Assembly: GCA_025934395.1 (NCBI GenBank) | Contig: JAICYC010000003.1 | Coordinates: 23,543-87,542, forward strand | DNA: 64,000 nt | Direction: 5' to 3' | DNA from: Solirubrobacteraceae bacterium | GTDB lineage: Bacteria > Actinomycetota > Thermoleophilia > Solirubrobacterales > Solirubrobacteraceae | Shown: piece by piece, positions 22,712 to 32,518 of the stretch | Numbering within the stretch: the first letter of the stretch is position 1 | Layout: every line of letters begins with the position of its first letter | Notes under the pieces: model-generated | Seen by the model: the letters and a program-made list of their open reading frames with translations, nothing else | What the model was told of the DNA's origin: nothing | Databases searched by the model: none | Made by a program: the position numbers and the translations under genes

Positions 22712-23149
22712 CTAGGGCCGCGGGCGCGGCTCGGGGTGCGCGGGCGGGTACAGCGACGGGCGTTCGTCGCGCAGCACGAGCCAGGCGCCGACGAGGATCA
22801 GCGCGGAGCCCACGAGCGCGAGCCAGCTGCCCGCGCACAGCGCGCTGGCGTGATCCGGGCGCTCGAGCACGCGCACGACCCCCGCGATCACGGCGAACAG
22901 CCCGAGCGGCACGCACCAGACGGCACTCGCCACGGGGAGCGCGGCGCTGCGCTCGGTGAGGGCGCTGACGATCATCGCGAGCCCCGCGCACAGCGCCGCG
23001 AGGATCAGGACGGCGCCGGGGCCGAACGTGTCCCATACGTCGAGGTTGCCGATCGGGCTCTGATACCAGGGGCGCGTGAGCGCGACGATCACGAGCACGC
23101 AGCCCGCGAGCGCGACGAGCTCTCCGAGCCTGAGCTGGCGGAGGTTCAC
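22712..23149 (-). CDS. Four-helix membrane protein downstream of folD (145 aa)
   Basis: Starts at GTG 23149, overlapping the folD stop (GTGA). Four hydrophobic segments are present. The first helix ends 'TRPWYQSPIG', and the C-terminus is a Pro/Arg-rich tail 'YPPAHPEPRPRP'. It is not recognised. The shared layout with its neighbour suggests an old tandem duplication. Confidence 0.75.
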   Translation of the reverse strand: MNLRQLRLGELVALAGCVLVIVALTRPWYQSPIGNLDVWDTFGPGAVLILAALCAGLAMIVSALTERSAALPVASAVWCVPLGLFAVIAGVVRVLERPDHASALCAGSWLALVGSALILVGAWLVLRDERPSLYPPAHPEPRPRP

Positions 23150-24057
23150 GTTCGCCCCAGCTCCGCGGCGCTGAGCCACGCGTTGACGTTGGCCTGGTAG
23201 CGCGCAGCCTGAAGTGTGTTGCGCAGCAGCTCGGCGACGGTCATCGGGCCCACGCCGCCGGGCACCGGCGTGATCGCCGAGGCGATCTCCGCGACGGCCG
23301 CGAAGTCCACGTCTCCCACGAGCCCGCTCTTGTTGCCGGCCTCCTCGGGCGAGATCCGGTTCATGCCGACGTCGATCACGACGGCGCCGGGCTTGACGTG
23401 CTCCGCCCCGATCATCCGCGGGCGGCCGATCGCTGCGATCAGCACGTCGGCGCGGGCGCACACGGCGGCCAGATCGCGCGTCCGCGAGTGGCAGGTGGTG
23501 ACGGTCGCGTTCGCGCCCAGCAGCAGCTGCGCCATCGGCTTGCCGAACAGGTTGGAGCGTCCGACGACGACCGCCTCGGCGCCTTCGAGCTGCACGCGGG
23601 TGTCGGCGAGCAGGTCGATCACGCCCACGGGCGTGCACGGGCGCAGCCCCCCGCGGCCGAGCGCGAGCAGGCCGGTGTTCACGGCCGTGAGCCCGTCGAC
23701 GTCCTTCTCCGGGGGACCCATCCCGGTGAGCGCCGTCCCGTCGAGGTGGTCGGGCACCGGCAGCTGCAGCAGGATCCCGCTCACCGCGGGGTCCTCGCCC
23801 AGGCGCCCGAGCTCCTCGGCGACGGCGTCGAAGCTCGCGTCGGCGGGCAGCCGGCGGTCGAACGGCTCGATGCCGACCTCGCGGGCGGCTCGCTGCTTGC
23901 CCGCCACGTAGGTGTGCGAGGCGGGGTCGTCGCCGACGAGCAGCGTGGCGAGGCCCGGGGCGCGCCCGGTCTGCGCGGTGAACTCCGCGACCTGCTCGGC
24001 GACCTCCGCGCGCACGCGCGCGGCAACCGCCTTGCCGTCGATGATCGTGGCGCTCAT
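23146..24057 (-). CDS. folD: Methylenetetrahydrofolate dehydrogenase / cyclohydrolase
   Basis: 303 aa, bifunctional: interconverts 5,10-methylene-, methenyl- and 10-formyl-THF. Catalytic Lys in 'SHTYVAGKQRAAREVGI', substrate loop 'ILLQLPVPDHLD', 'PPEKDVDGLTAVNTG', NADP motif 'VVGRSNLFGKPMAQLLL', and the C-terminal 'TPVPGGVGPMTVAELLRNT' are all intact. First gene of the folD-TM-TM-gatCAB chain. Confidence 0.97.
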   Translation of the reverse strand: MSATIIDGKAVAARVRAEVAEQVAEFTAQTGRAPGLATLLVGDDPASHTYVAGKQRAAREVGIEPFDRRLPADASFDAVAEELGRLGEDPAVSGILLQLPVPDHLDGTALTGMGPPEKDVDGLTAVNTGLLALGRGGLRPCTPVGVIDLLADTRVQLEGAEAVVVGRSNLFGKPMAQLLLGANATVTTCHSRTRDLAAVCARADVLIAAIGRPRMIGAEHVKPGAVVIDVGMNRISPEEAGNKSGLVGDVDFAAVAEIASAITPVPGGVGPMTVAELLRNTLQAARYQANVNAWLSAAELGRT

Positions 24058-24064
24058 CGTCCTG

Positions 24065-24070
24065 ATGCTA
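24065..24070 (-). promoter_or_regulatory. -10 hexamer TAGCAT for the folD-gatCAB unit
   Basis: It lies 7 nt before the folD ATG at 24057. Confidence 0.5.
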
Positions 24071-24097
24071 TGCCTCCGCTTCGATCGCGGTCGCCTC

Positions 24098-26395
<2,298 letters not shown>

Positions 26396-26403
26396 CACCC
26401 CGA

Positions 26404-26409
26404 AGTCTA
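26404..26409 (-). promoter_or_regulatory. -10 hexamer TAGACT for pcrA
   Basis: It lies 8 nt before ATG 26395 and 5 nt before GTG 26398, within a 65-bp divergent spacer shared with the 56-aa membrane gene. Confidence 0.45.
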
Positions 26410-26445
26410 GGTGCGCTCTCGGCGCCGGCACCCTCCGCGGCGGAC

Positions 26446-26451
26446 TATGTT
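26446..26451 (+). promoter_or_regulatory. -10 hexamer TATGTT for the 56-aa membrane gene
   Basis: It lies 9 nt before ATG 26461. There is no other plausible signal in the short divergent spacer. Confidence 0.4.
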
Positions 26452-26460
26452 TGACGCACG

Positions 26461-26631
26461 ATGGAGATTCGTCCGGGCAGCGGCTGGTTCGGCGTGCCGA
26501 CCATGATCATCGTGTTCGCGGTGCTCGCGTTCGCGACCTCCGAACACGCCTTCGTGGCACTGCTCGCGATCCCCCTTCTATATGTCGTCGTAGGCGCGGT
26601 CGTCTGGTACGGCAAGCGCCGGAGCGACTAG
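26461..26631 (+). CDS. Small two-helix membrane protein (56 aa)
   Basis: MEIRPGSGWFGVPTM, then two hydrophobic stretches (about residues 12-25 and 30-50) separated by a short 'TSEH' turn, then a basic tail GKRRSD. This is the layout of a helical hairpin with positive-inside ends. Only about 14-20 residues per helix are available, so insertion should be checked. It is the only plus-strand gene between the divergent pcrA and the cys genes. No function is assigned. Confidence 0.65.
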   Translation: MEIRPGSGWFGVPTMIIVFAVLAFATSEHAFVALLAIPLLYVVVGAVVWYGKRRSD

Positions 26632-26673
26632 CGACCGGCAATCCGACTCGCACGCGCCAAAGGAACGTGAACC

Positions 26674-26779
26674 GTTAGCGGTCCGCTGGCCAAGTCAGGC
26701 AAGGACGCAGGGAGCGCCGTGTGCACTGCACACAAGCGACCGAGGACGCCGCCTGACGCAGCGCCGGCGGGCCGCTAGC
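26674..26779 (+). repeat. Structured palindromic element, copy 1 (after cysE)
   Basis: Outer arms 26674-26690 and 26763-26779 pair over 17 bp, with three T-G pairs that hold only in plus-strand RNA. Inside lie GTCAGGC/GCCTGAC (26694-26700 with 26751-26757), the core AAGGACGCAGGGAGCG (26701-26716), the hairpin GTGTGC-ACT-GCACAC (26719-26733) and AGCGACCGAGGACGCC (26735-26750). Core and spacing recur at 46487-46536. The cysE stop codon (26775-26777) lies in the outer arm. Function unknown: structured RNA, repeat or both. Confidence 0.75.
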
Positions 26780-27515
26780 CCCCGGCGGGGTTCGTGCCGC
26801 GCAGCTGCCGCAGCGGGCGCACCTCGGCGACGGGCGCGGGCTCGGTGTCGGACAGCTCGGCGACCATCCGTTCGAGCGCGCCGATCCGGCTGGACAGCGC
26901 CTGGATCGCCTCGGCGATCGGGTCGGGCAGGTGGATCCAGTCGGCGTCGGGGCCCTCCATGCGCCGGCCGTCGACGCGCACCGGGTGGCCGGGCACGCCG
27001 ACGACGGTGGAGTTGGGCGGCACGTCGGTGATCACCACGCTGTTGGCGCCGATCTTGGCGCCGTGCCCGATCGTGATCGGGCCGAGCAGCTTCGCGCCGG
27101 ACCCGATCGTGACGTTGTCCTGCACGGTCGGGTGGCGCTTGCCGGTGGCGAAGCCCGTGCCGCCGAGCGTGACGCCCTGGTAGAGCGTGACGTTCTCGCC
27201 GATGTCGGCCGTCTCGCCGATCACGACGCCTGCGCCGTGGTCGATGAACAGGCCCTGGCCGATCCGCGCGGAGGGATGGATCTCGATGTTGGTGATCACG
27301 CGCGTGACCATCGAGAGCGCGCGCGGGATCAGCGGGACGCCCGCGTCCTTCAGCGCGTGGGCGACCCGGTAGGCGAGCACCGCGTGGATGCCGGGCCACG
27401 TCGCGAGGATCTCGCCGGTGCTGGCCGTGCGCGCGGCGGGGTCGCGATCGCGTGCGGCGTGGACGTCCCGGCGCACCTCCCTGGCCACCCGCGCGAGCGT
27501 GTGCATACCGGCCAT
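26775..27515 (-). CDS. cysE: Serine O-acetyltransferase
   Basis: 246 aa. Acetylates serine with acetyl-CoA for cysteine synthesis. Left-handed beta-helix hexapeptides are visible from 'IEIHPSARIGQGLFIDHGAGVVIGE' through 'IGHGAKIGANSVVITDVPPNSTVVGVPG'. The catalytic His/Asp region and 'LGGTGFATGKRHPTVQDNVTIG' are intact. The C-terminus carries about 60 extra residues with a helical segment ('IAEAIQALSSRIGALERMVAEL') and does not end in Ile, so it may not form the usual cysteine synthase complex. It is 99 bp downstream of cysK. Confidence 0.95.
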   Translation of the reverse strand: MAGMHTLARVAREVRRDVHAARDRDPAARTASTGEILATWPGIHAVLAYRVAHALKDAGVPLIPRALSMVTRVITNIEIHPSARIGQGLFIDHGAGVVIGETADIGENVTLYQGVTLGGTGFATGKRHPTVQDNVTIGSGAKLLGPITIGHGAKIGANSVVITDVPPNSTVVGVPGHPVRVDGRRMEGPDADWIHLPDPIAEAIQALSSRIGALERMVAELSDTEPAPVAEVRPLRQLRGTNPAGG

Positions 27516-27522
27516 GCCCCAC

Positions 27523-27528
27523 AGCGTA
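27523..27528 (-). promoter_or_regulatory. -10 hexamer TACGCT for cysE
   Basis: It lies 7 nt before ATG 27515, which implies cysE can be transcribed separately from cysK. Confidence 0.45.
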
Positions 27529-27614
27529 GCGGCGAGAACGCGCCCGGCCGGCGGCGCGTGACGGGCGTGTGACCGACCTCTCAGAGCGGCCTGCGCGGGC
27601 GCTCGCCCGCCGCG

Positions 27615-28565
27615 TCACCGGTCGGGCGCGAAGAACGTCTGCGACACGTAGCGCTCGCCCGAGTCGGGCATCATCACGACGATCCGCTTGCCCGCGGACT
27701 CGGGCCTCGCGGCGATCAGCAGCGCCGCGTGCATCGCGGCGCCGCACGAGATCCCCGCGAGCAGACCCGCGCGCCTGGCACAGCTCCACGCGGTGTGGAT
27801 CGCGTCGTCGTCGCTCACGGCGATCACCTCGTCGATCAGCGCGCGGTTGAGCACGGGCGGGACGAAGCCCGCGCCGATGCCCTGGATGCGATGCGGTCCC
27901 GCTCGCCCGCCGCTGAGCACCGCAGATCCCTCGGGCTCGACGGCGACGATCTGCAGCGCGGGGTTGACGTGCTCGCGCAGGTGCTCGCCGACACCGGTGA
28001 TCGTGCCGCCGGTGCCCACGCCCGCGACGAGCACGTCCACGCTGCCGTCGAGGTCGGCCGCGATCTCCGGGCCGGTGGCGCGGCGGTGCGCCTCGGGGTT
28101 GGCCGGGTTGGAGAACTGGTCGGGCAGGAAGACGTCGTCCCGCTCCGCCATCTCGCGGGCGGCGGCGACGGCCTCGGCCATCCCCCCCAGCGACTCGGTG
28201 ATCTCCACGCGCGCCCCGTAGAGCCGCAGCAGGCTCTCGCGCTCGCGGCTCATGCCCTGCGGCAGGGTGAGCACGAGGTCATAGCCCTTGGCCGCGCACA
28301 CGAACGCGAGCGCGATCCCGGTGTTGCCGCTCGTGGCCTCGACGATCGTGGTGCGGCCCGGCTCGATCGCGCCGTCGGCCTCGGCCGCCTCGATCATCGC
28401 CACGCCGATGCGGTCCTTCACGCTGCCGCCGGGGTTCAGCGCCTCGAGCTTGGCGAACAGCTCAACGCCGTTCTCGGCCGCGGGCGTGCCCGCGAGCATG
28501 CTCGGAAGGGACACGATCGGCGTGCGCCCGACAAGCTCCGCAATGTTGATCGGGATTTGGGCGAT
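27615..28565 (-). CDS. cysK: Cysteine synthase (O-acetylserine sulfhydrylase), start codon unusual
   Basis: Makes cysteine from O-acetylserine and sulfide. PLP Lys in 'LNPGGSVKDRIGVAMI', PLP-phosphate loop 'EATSGNTGIALA', and 'GVGTGGTITGVGEHL' are intact. The conserved family opening 'INIAELVGRTPIVSLPSM' lies upstream of the first usable GTG (28514), and between it and the in-frame stop at 28608-28610 there is no ATG, GTG, TTG or CTG. I place the start provisionally at an ATC (28565), 6 nt after a TATCGT hexamer. A base error or a non-canonical start would explain this. Confidence 0.9.
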   Translation of the reverse strand: MAQIPINIAELVGRTPIVSLPSMLAGTPAAENGVELFAKLEALNPGGSVKDRIGVAMIEAAEADGAIEPGRTTIVEATSGNTGIALAFVCAAKGYDLVLTLPQGMSRERESLLRLYGARVEITESLGGMAEAVAAAREMAERDDVFLPDQFSNPANPEAHRRATGPEIAADLDGSVDVLVAGVGTGGTITGVGEHLREHVNPALQIVAVEPEGSAVLSGGRAGPHRIQGIGAGFVPPVLNRALIDEVIAVSDDDAIHTAWSCARRAGLLAGISCGAAMHAALLIAARPESAGKRIVVMMPDSGERYVSQTFFAPDR

Positions 28566-28571
28566 GCGCGG

Positions 28572-28577
28572 ACGATA
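28572..28577 (-). promoter_or_regulatory. -10 hexamer TATCGT for cysK
   Basis: The spacing to the ATC at 28565 is 6 nt, matching the other hexamers in the window. This is the main positional argument for that start. Confidence 0.35.
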
Positions 28578-28607
28578 GTCGACCGCGACCGCGCCGCCGC
28601 GGCGCTC

Positions 28608-29585
28608 TCAGCGGCCCTCCGAGCGACGCGCGCGCTCGGCCTTGGCCTCGTACAGCGCGTCGTCGGCCATCTCCATCGTGAGGGCGGGGTCGCCGCCGTC
28701 GAGCGACGCCACGCCCCACGAGAGGGTCACGCCGAGCGAGGCCGGGTCGTCGCGGACCGCGTCGGCGATCCGTTCGGCGACGATCGACGCGCCGACCTCG
28801 TCGGTGCCGACGAGCACCAGCGCGAACTCGTCTCCGCCGGAGCGGAACGCGCCGTCCTCGCCGCGGAGCGCGTCGAGATGGCGGGCGACGGTGCGCAGGA
28901 CGGAGTCGCCGCTCGCGTGGCCGAAGGTGTCGTTCACGAACTTGAAGCCGTCGAGGTCCATCAGGCAGATCGTGAGCTCGTCGCCGTGGCGTCGTGCGCG
29001 CGCAGCCTCCGAGGCGAGGCGCTCCTCGAAGTCGCGGCGGTTCGGGAGCCCGGTGAGCGCGTCGTGCCGGCTCGCCCGGCGCTGCTGCTCGTACTCGCTC
29101 GCGTGCGCCATGTGCGCGCCGATCAGGCCGGAGAGCAGCCGCAGCGTCTCGGCGTCGGACTCGTCGAACGCGTTCGGCTCGGGGTCGTAGATCTTCAGGA
29201 CACCCACCGTCGCGGTCTCGCTGACGAGCGGCACGCACAGCATCGAGATCGCCCCCACCTGGCGGCAGGCGTCGCGGTCCACGCGCTGGTCCGTGTCGGC
29301 GTCGGCGCAGTAGAGCACCCGGCCCTCGGCCACGCACAGCCCCGACAGGCTCGTGCTCGCGTCGAGGCGCAGCCCGATGTGCTCGCTCGCCGTGCCGCTC
29401 GCGGCGCAGTAGACCATCTCGCCGGCATCGAACAGCTCCACCACCGCCGCCGCCGCGCCGATCAGCTCGCGCGCCCGCTCGGCGACGCGGACCATCACGT
29501 CATCGAGGTCGAGGTCGGTCGACGCGATCTCGTTCTGGGTCTCGATCACGGCGAGCAGGCGTTCCGGTGCAAGCGCGTCGCCCAT
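28608..29585 (-). CDS. GAF-GGDEF diguanylate cyclase
   Basis: 325 aa, no membrane segment. GAF domain about residues 18-160 (ligand unknown; several Cys), then GGDEF about 172-322 with 'HDALTGLPNRRDFEERL', 'LMDLDGFKFVNDTFGHASGD' and an intact 'RSGGDEFAL' active site. RGED five residues before GGDEF is a textbook inhibitory I-site, so c-di-GMP feedback is expected. It ends 42 bp before the cysK start on the same strand. Confidence 0.92.
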   Translation of the reverse strand: MGDALAPERLLAVIETQNEIASTDLDLDDVMVRVAERARELIGAAAAVVELFDAGEMVYCAASGTASEHIGLRLDASTSLSGLCVAEGRVLYCADADTDQRVDRDACRQVGAISMLCVPLVSETATVGVLKIYDPEPNAFDESDAETLRLLSGLIGAHMAHASEYEQQRRASRHDALTGLPNRRDFEERLASEAARARRHGDELTICLMDLDGFKFVNDTFGHASGDSVLRTVARHLDALRGEDGAFRSGGDEFALVLVGTDEVGASIVAERIADAVRDDPASLGVTLSWGVASLDGGDPALTMEMADDALYEAKAERARRSEGR

Positions 29586-29806
29586 CGCAGGACTTATCGG
29601 TCCCGCGATCGCGCTGCTTTACAAGGGCGCGGGTGCGCTCGACGCGCGCCTTCCCACTTGAAGTCGGCCCTCGCGCAGGCTATTTTCCCAGCGACTCGAT
29701 CCTTCGCTCGAGGACGAGGCGCGCTGCACGGCGACGGGGGTGTGCGCGGGACATACAGCCCGCGACAATCCGGCCGAACCTGAGATGGACGAAGGTGGCA
29801 ACCCGT

Positions 29807-30190
29807 ATGTCAGGTCCGGTTTTCGAGGTCGAGGAGACGTTGGACGGCGAGCGCCGAGTGCTCACCCTCGTCGGTGAGCTGGACCTCGCGAGCGTTCCCG
29901 TGCTGGTGCGCGCGGTGGAGGATCTGCCCCCCCACGCGACGATCGCGCTCGACCTGAGCGGGCTGTCGTTCATCGACTCCAGCGGGATCCACGCGCTCAT
30001 CGAGGCGTGCGAGCGCTGCCGGCAGCGGCGCCAGGAGATTCGCCTGATCCCGGGTCCCAAGCACATCCAGACGCTGTTCGAGCTGACCGGGGTCCTCCGC
30101 GACCTTCCGTTCGAGCTGGCCGGTGACGGATACGACCCCGGCGAGCAGTCGCTGCTTCCGCGGCTGTTCCGCGAGCCGCAACGGCGATAG
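29807..30190 (+). CDS. STAS-domain anti-sigma factor antagonist
   Basis: 127 aa single STAS domain, as in SpoIIAA/RsbV. 'VLTLVGELDLASVPVL' and 'LDLSGLSFIDSSGIHALIEA' carry the Ser that the partner kinase would phosphorylate (in 'IDSSGI'). ATG 29807 is used; a GTG four codons earlier is possible. It converges with the adjacent anti-sigma gene (ends 4 bp apart), a natural partner-switching pair. The 221-bp upstream gap shows no clear promoter to me. Confidence 0.9.
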   Translation: MSGPVFEVEETLDGERRVLTLVGELDLASVPVLVRAVEDLPPHATIALDLSGLSFIDSSGIHALIEACERCRQRRQEIRLIPGPKHIQTLFELTGVLRDLPFELAGDGYDPGEQSLLPRLFREPQRR

Positions 30191-30194
30191 CGCC

Positions 30195-30605
30195 TCAGCA
30201 GAGCGCGAACAGCAGCCGCACCTCGAAGCCCCCGCCCGGCCGCCGGCTCAACGTCAGCTGATCGCTGTAGGCGGACATCACCGGCATCCCGAGCCGCAGG
30301 CCGACCCTCTTCGGAAAGCCCGGTCCACATCCGTCGTCTGCGATCACCACCAGCATCTGCTCGCCGTCGCGGCTTGCGCAAACGTGGATCTCACCGCCCG
30401 GCTCCGTGTACGCGTGCTCGACCACGTTAGTGAGCGCCTCCGAGCAGGACAGCGCGATGTCGTCCTGCTTCTCCCGCGTGGCCCCCTGGGTATCGGCGAA
30501 CGCGCGGAGCGCGCTGCGCGCCTGCCGGATCGACGAGGCCTCTGCGGTGTAAGAGAGGGCGAACTCGGACTTCGCCATCGAGCTCACGTTGTAGATGGGG
30601 CGCAT
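30195..30605 (-). CDS. Anti-sigma factor / serine-protein kinase (RsbW-like ATPase)
   Basis: 136 aa GHKL ATPase. N-box 'CSEALTNVVEHAY' and G1 region 'VVIADDGCGPGFPKR' are clear; the later G2 lid is short ('GLRLGMPVMSAYS'). Such proteins hold a sigma factor and phosphorylate a STAS antagonist, here presumably the convergent neighbour. No sigma factor gene lies in the window. AGGAAGG lies 5 nt before ATG 30605. Confidence 0.88.
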   Translation of the reverse strand: MRPIYNVSSMAKSEFALSYTAEASSIRQARSALRAFADTQGATREKQDDIALSCSEALTNVVEHAYTEPGGEIHVCASRDGEQMLVVIADDGCGPGFPKRVGLRLGMPVMSAYSDQLTLSRRPGGGFEVRLLFALC

Positions 30606-30720
30606 TCCGCCCTTCCTGGTCGCGCGACCGGCCTTCCCGACCCGCGCGCTCCCATCGGTCTGGGGAGTCTAGTACCCCCTGCGGTCCAGCCCAGACACGG
30701 CGGTTCTCGGGGGCGGCGGG

Positions 30721-31113
30721 CTAGATGTGGTACATCGACGCGCCCGCCTCGCGCAGCTCGCGCTCGATCACGTCGGCGATCGTCGTCTGCGCGAGCACCG
30801 CGCGTGCGGCGCCGGCAGCCTCGGAGAACACGCCCTGCGCATCGCGCCCGAGCGGCCCGTCGAGCAGCTCGACGATCTCCAGCACCGTGACCTCCGAGGG
30901 CTTGCGCGCGAAGCGGTAGCCGCCCTTCACGCCCCGCTGCGAGCTGACGATGCCCGAGCGGCGCAGCACGGCGAACAGCTGCTCGAGGAACTGGACGGGC
31001 ACCTCGCGGCGACGCGCTAGCTCGCCTATCGGGACCGGATCTGCGCCGCCGGTGCGCCCGAGCTCGGTCAGCGCGAGCAGCGCGTACGGGGACTTGGTGG
31101 TGATCGAGATCAT
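30721..31113 (-). CDS. Rrf2-family transcriptional regulator without cysteine cluster
   Basis: 130 aa. The Rrf2 winged helix starts 'SITTKSPYALLALTELGR', with 'VPVQFLEQLFAVLRRSGIVSSQRGVKGGYRFAR' as recognition helix and wing. The three Cys that bind an iron-sulfur cluster in IscR/NsrR are absent, so it is more like CymR, which controls cysteine genes through the CysK/O-acetylserine signal. The nearby cysK and cysE make that a reasonable guess, nothing more. A possible -10 (TAGGAT, 31150-31155) lies 36 bp upstream. Confidence 0.88.
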   Translation of the reverse strand: MISITTKSPYALLALTELGRTGGADPVPIGELARRREVPVQFLEQLFAVLRRSGIVSSQRGVKGGYRFARKPSEVTVLEIVELLDGPLGRDAQGVFSEAAGAARAVLAQTTIADVIERELREAGASMYHI

Positions 31114-31256
31114 CGGCCGGTGGTGCGGGCCGCGGCGTCCGCCGGGCCGATCCTAGTGCTCCCACCGGAGCAGGCGCAGGTGCAGGAGCGCGACGACCGC
31201 CGGCAGCACTAACCAGGTCGTCACGAGCGGGCGCGCGGGCGATGCGGTGCGGGCGT

Positions 31257-32381
31257 CTAGAGCCAACCGCGCTCGGTTGCGATCAGCACGGCCTGTGCGC
31301 GGTCGACCGCGCCGAGCTTGCCGTAGATGTTGTGCAGGTGGGTGCGAACCGTGCTCGTGGAGAGGGTGAGCTCGTGGGCGATCTGCTTGTAGACCTTGCC
31401 TTCGGCGAGACGCTGCAGCACGCCGAGCTCGCGTCCGGAGAGCGGACACGGGTCGACGTGCCGCTGGCGCTGGCCCTGCTGGCTGGGCAGCTCGTACATC
31501 ACGCGGCGAAGCTCTTCGGGGCCGAGGCCGACGGTGCGCGCGGCGCGCATCATTTCGCTCGGCGAGACGCGCCCGCCGTGGGCGTAGTGCGCGAGCATGT
31601 CGGCGAGCCGGATGAACGACGCCTCGCCGTCGGCGTCGGCGTTGTGGTGACGCTCGATCGGCGTGGCGATCGAGGACGGCAGGCCCCAGCGGCGGATCAG
31701 CACGCCGCCCACGAGCGCGTGGTCGACGCCGAGCTCACGGCGCTCCTGGTGGACCCGCTCCTCGGGCGTGCGGGCGCCCCGGTGCACCTGGGCGGGGTAC
31801 CCCGGGTAGGCGTGCAGCAGCACGAGCTTGCCGATGTCGTGCAGAAGGCTCGTGACCGTGAGGCGGTCGCGGGCCTCGTAGCCCACCTCGGCGGCGACAC
31901 GGTCAGCGGCGTGCTGGGTGGCGAGCGCGTGCAGGCGGAAGCGCTCCGGCGCCGCGTCCCACACGCTCGCGCGCTCGAAGAAGTCGAACGTGCGCATGCG
32001 GTTCGCGAGCGACTGCACGGTGGCGGGGCCGAGGGCCTCGACGGCGGCGACGGCGGTGTCGGCGCGCGTGCGCCCTTCGGCGGTGTGGTTGGCGAGCCGC
32101 AGCACGGCGATGATCAGCGCGACGTCGGACTCGACCGCAGCGACCACGTCGGCGGTGGCGACGTGGTCCTTGTCGATCACCGACAGGAGACGGTTGCGGG
32201 ACTCTGCGAGCGCGGGGAACGCCTCGAGCGCCTCGAACGCGAGCGTCAGCCGGCGGCCGTGCCCCTCGTTCTGGTGGCGCTCTGCGGGAGCCGCGGGAGC
32301 TGCGGACGTGCGCGCCCGCGACGCCGTGGGACGGCGTGGTTTCGCCTGCTTGAGCTTCTTGGCCGCGACGCTAGCCTGCAT
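31257..32381 (-). CDS. HDOD domain protein with C-terminal LuxR-type HTH
   Basis: 374 aa. A basic Ala/Pro N-terminal tail (1-40), an HDOD domain (about 45-270; 'LLHDIGKLVLLHAYPGYP' is near-HD, and 'ALVGGVLIRRWGLPSSIATPIERHHNAD'), then a LuxR/FixJ helix-turn-helix (about 308-372: 'LSGRELGVLQRLAEGKVYKQIAHELTLSTSTVRTH'). HDOD proteins act in signalling without a known enzymatic activity; fusion to a DNA-binding domain makes a direct transcription factor. AAGGAAGGG lies about 12 nt before the ATG. The ligand is unknown. Confidence 0.9.
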   Translation of the reverse strand: MQASVAAKKLKQAKPRRPTASRARTSAAPAAPAERHQNEGHGRRLTLAFEALEAFPALAESRNRLLSVIDKDHVATADVVAAVESDVALIIAVLRLANHTAEGRTRADTAVAAVEALGPATVQSLANRMRTFDFFERASVWDAAPERFRLHALATQHAADRVAAEVGYEARDRLTVTSLLHDIGKLVLLHAYPGYPAQVHRGARTPEERVHQERRELGVDHALVGGVLIRRWGLPSSIATPIERHHNADADGEASFIRLADMLAHYAHGGRVSPSEMMRAARTVGLGPEELRRVMYELPSQQGQRQRHVDPCPLSGRELGVLQRLAEGKVYKQIAHELTLSTSTVRTHLHNIYGKLGAVDRAQAVLIATERGWL

Positions 32382-32444
32382 TTGGCTCTGGTTCCCTTCC
32401 TTGGGTGACCCGGCTCGGTGCCGGTGTTCCGTGTTGTGTGGCCT

Positions 32445-32452
32445 CTATCGGC
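32445..32452 (-). promoter_or_regulatory. GCCGATAG box upstream of the HDOD-LuxR gene
   Basis: It matches 7 of 8 bases of the sigma-28/WhiG -10 consensus GCCGATAA and lies 63 nt before the ATG. The -35 side is poor (CAAT rather than TAAA), so this is weak. Confidence 0.25.
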
Positions 32453-32518
32453 ATGTCCGCGCCGAGAATTGAGGGCCAATTGCGCCGCGAACTACGGGCG
32501 CGCGGCGCCGGCGGCGAC

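Noticed and set aside
26695..27789. Peptide reading of the repeated element (RSL-C-AH-APCVL in both copies)
   Set aside because: Differences between copies are not synonymous and instead preserve base pairing, so the conservation is not at protein level.
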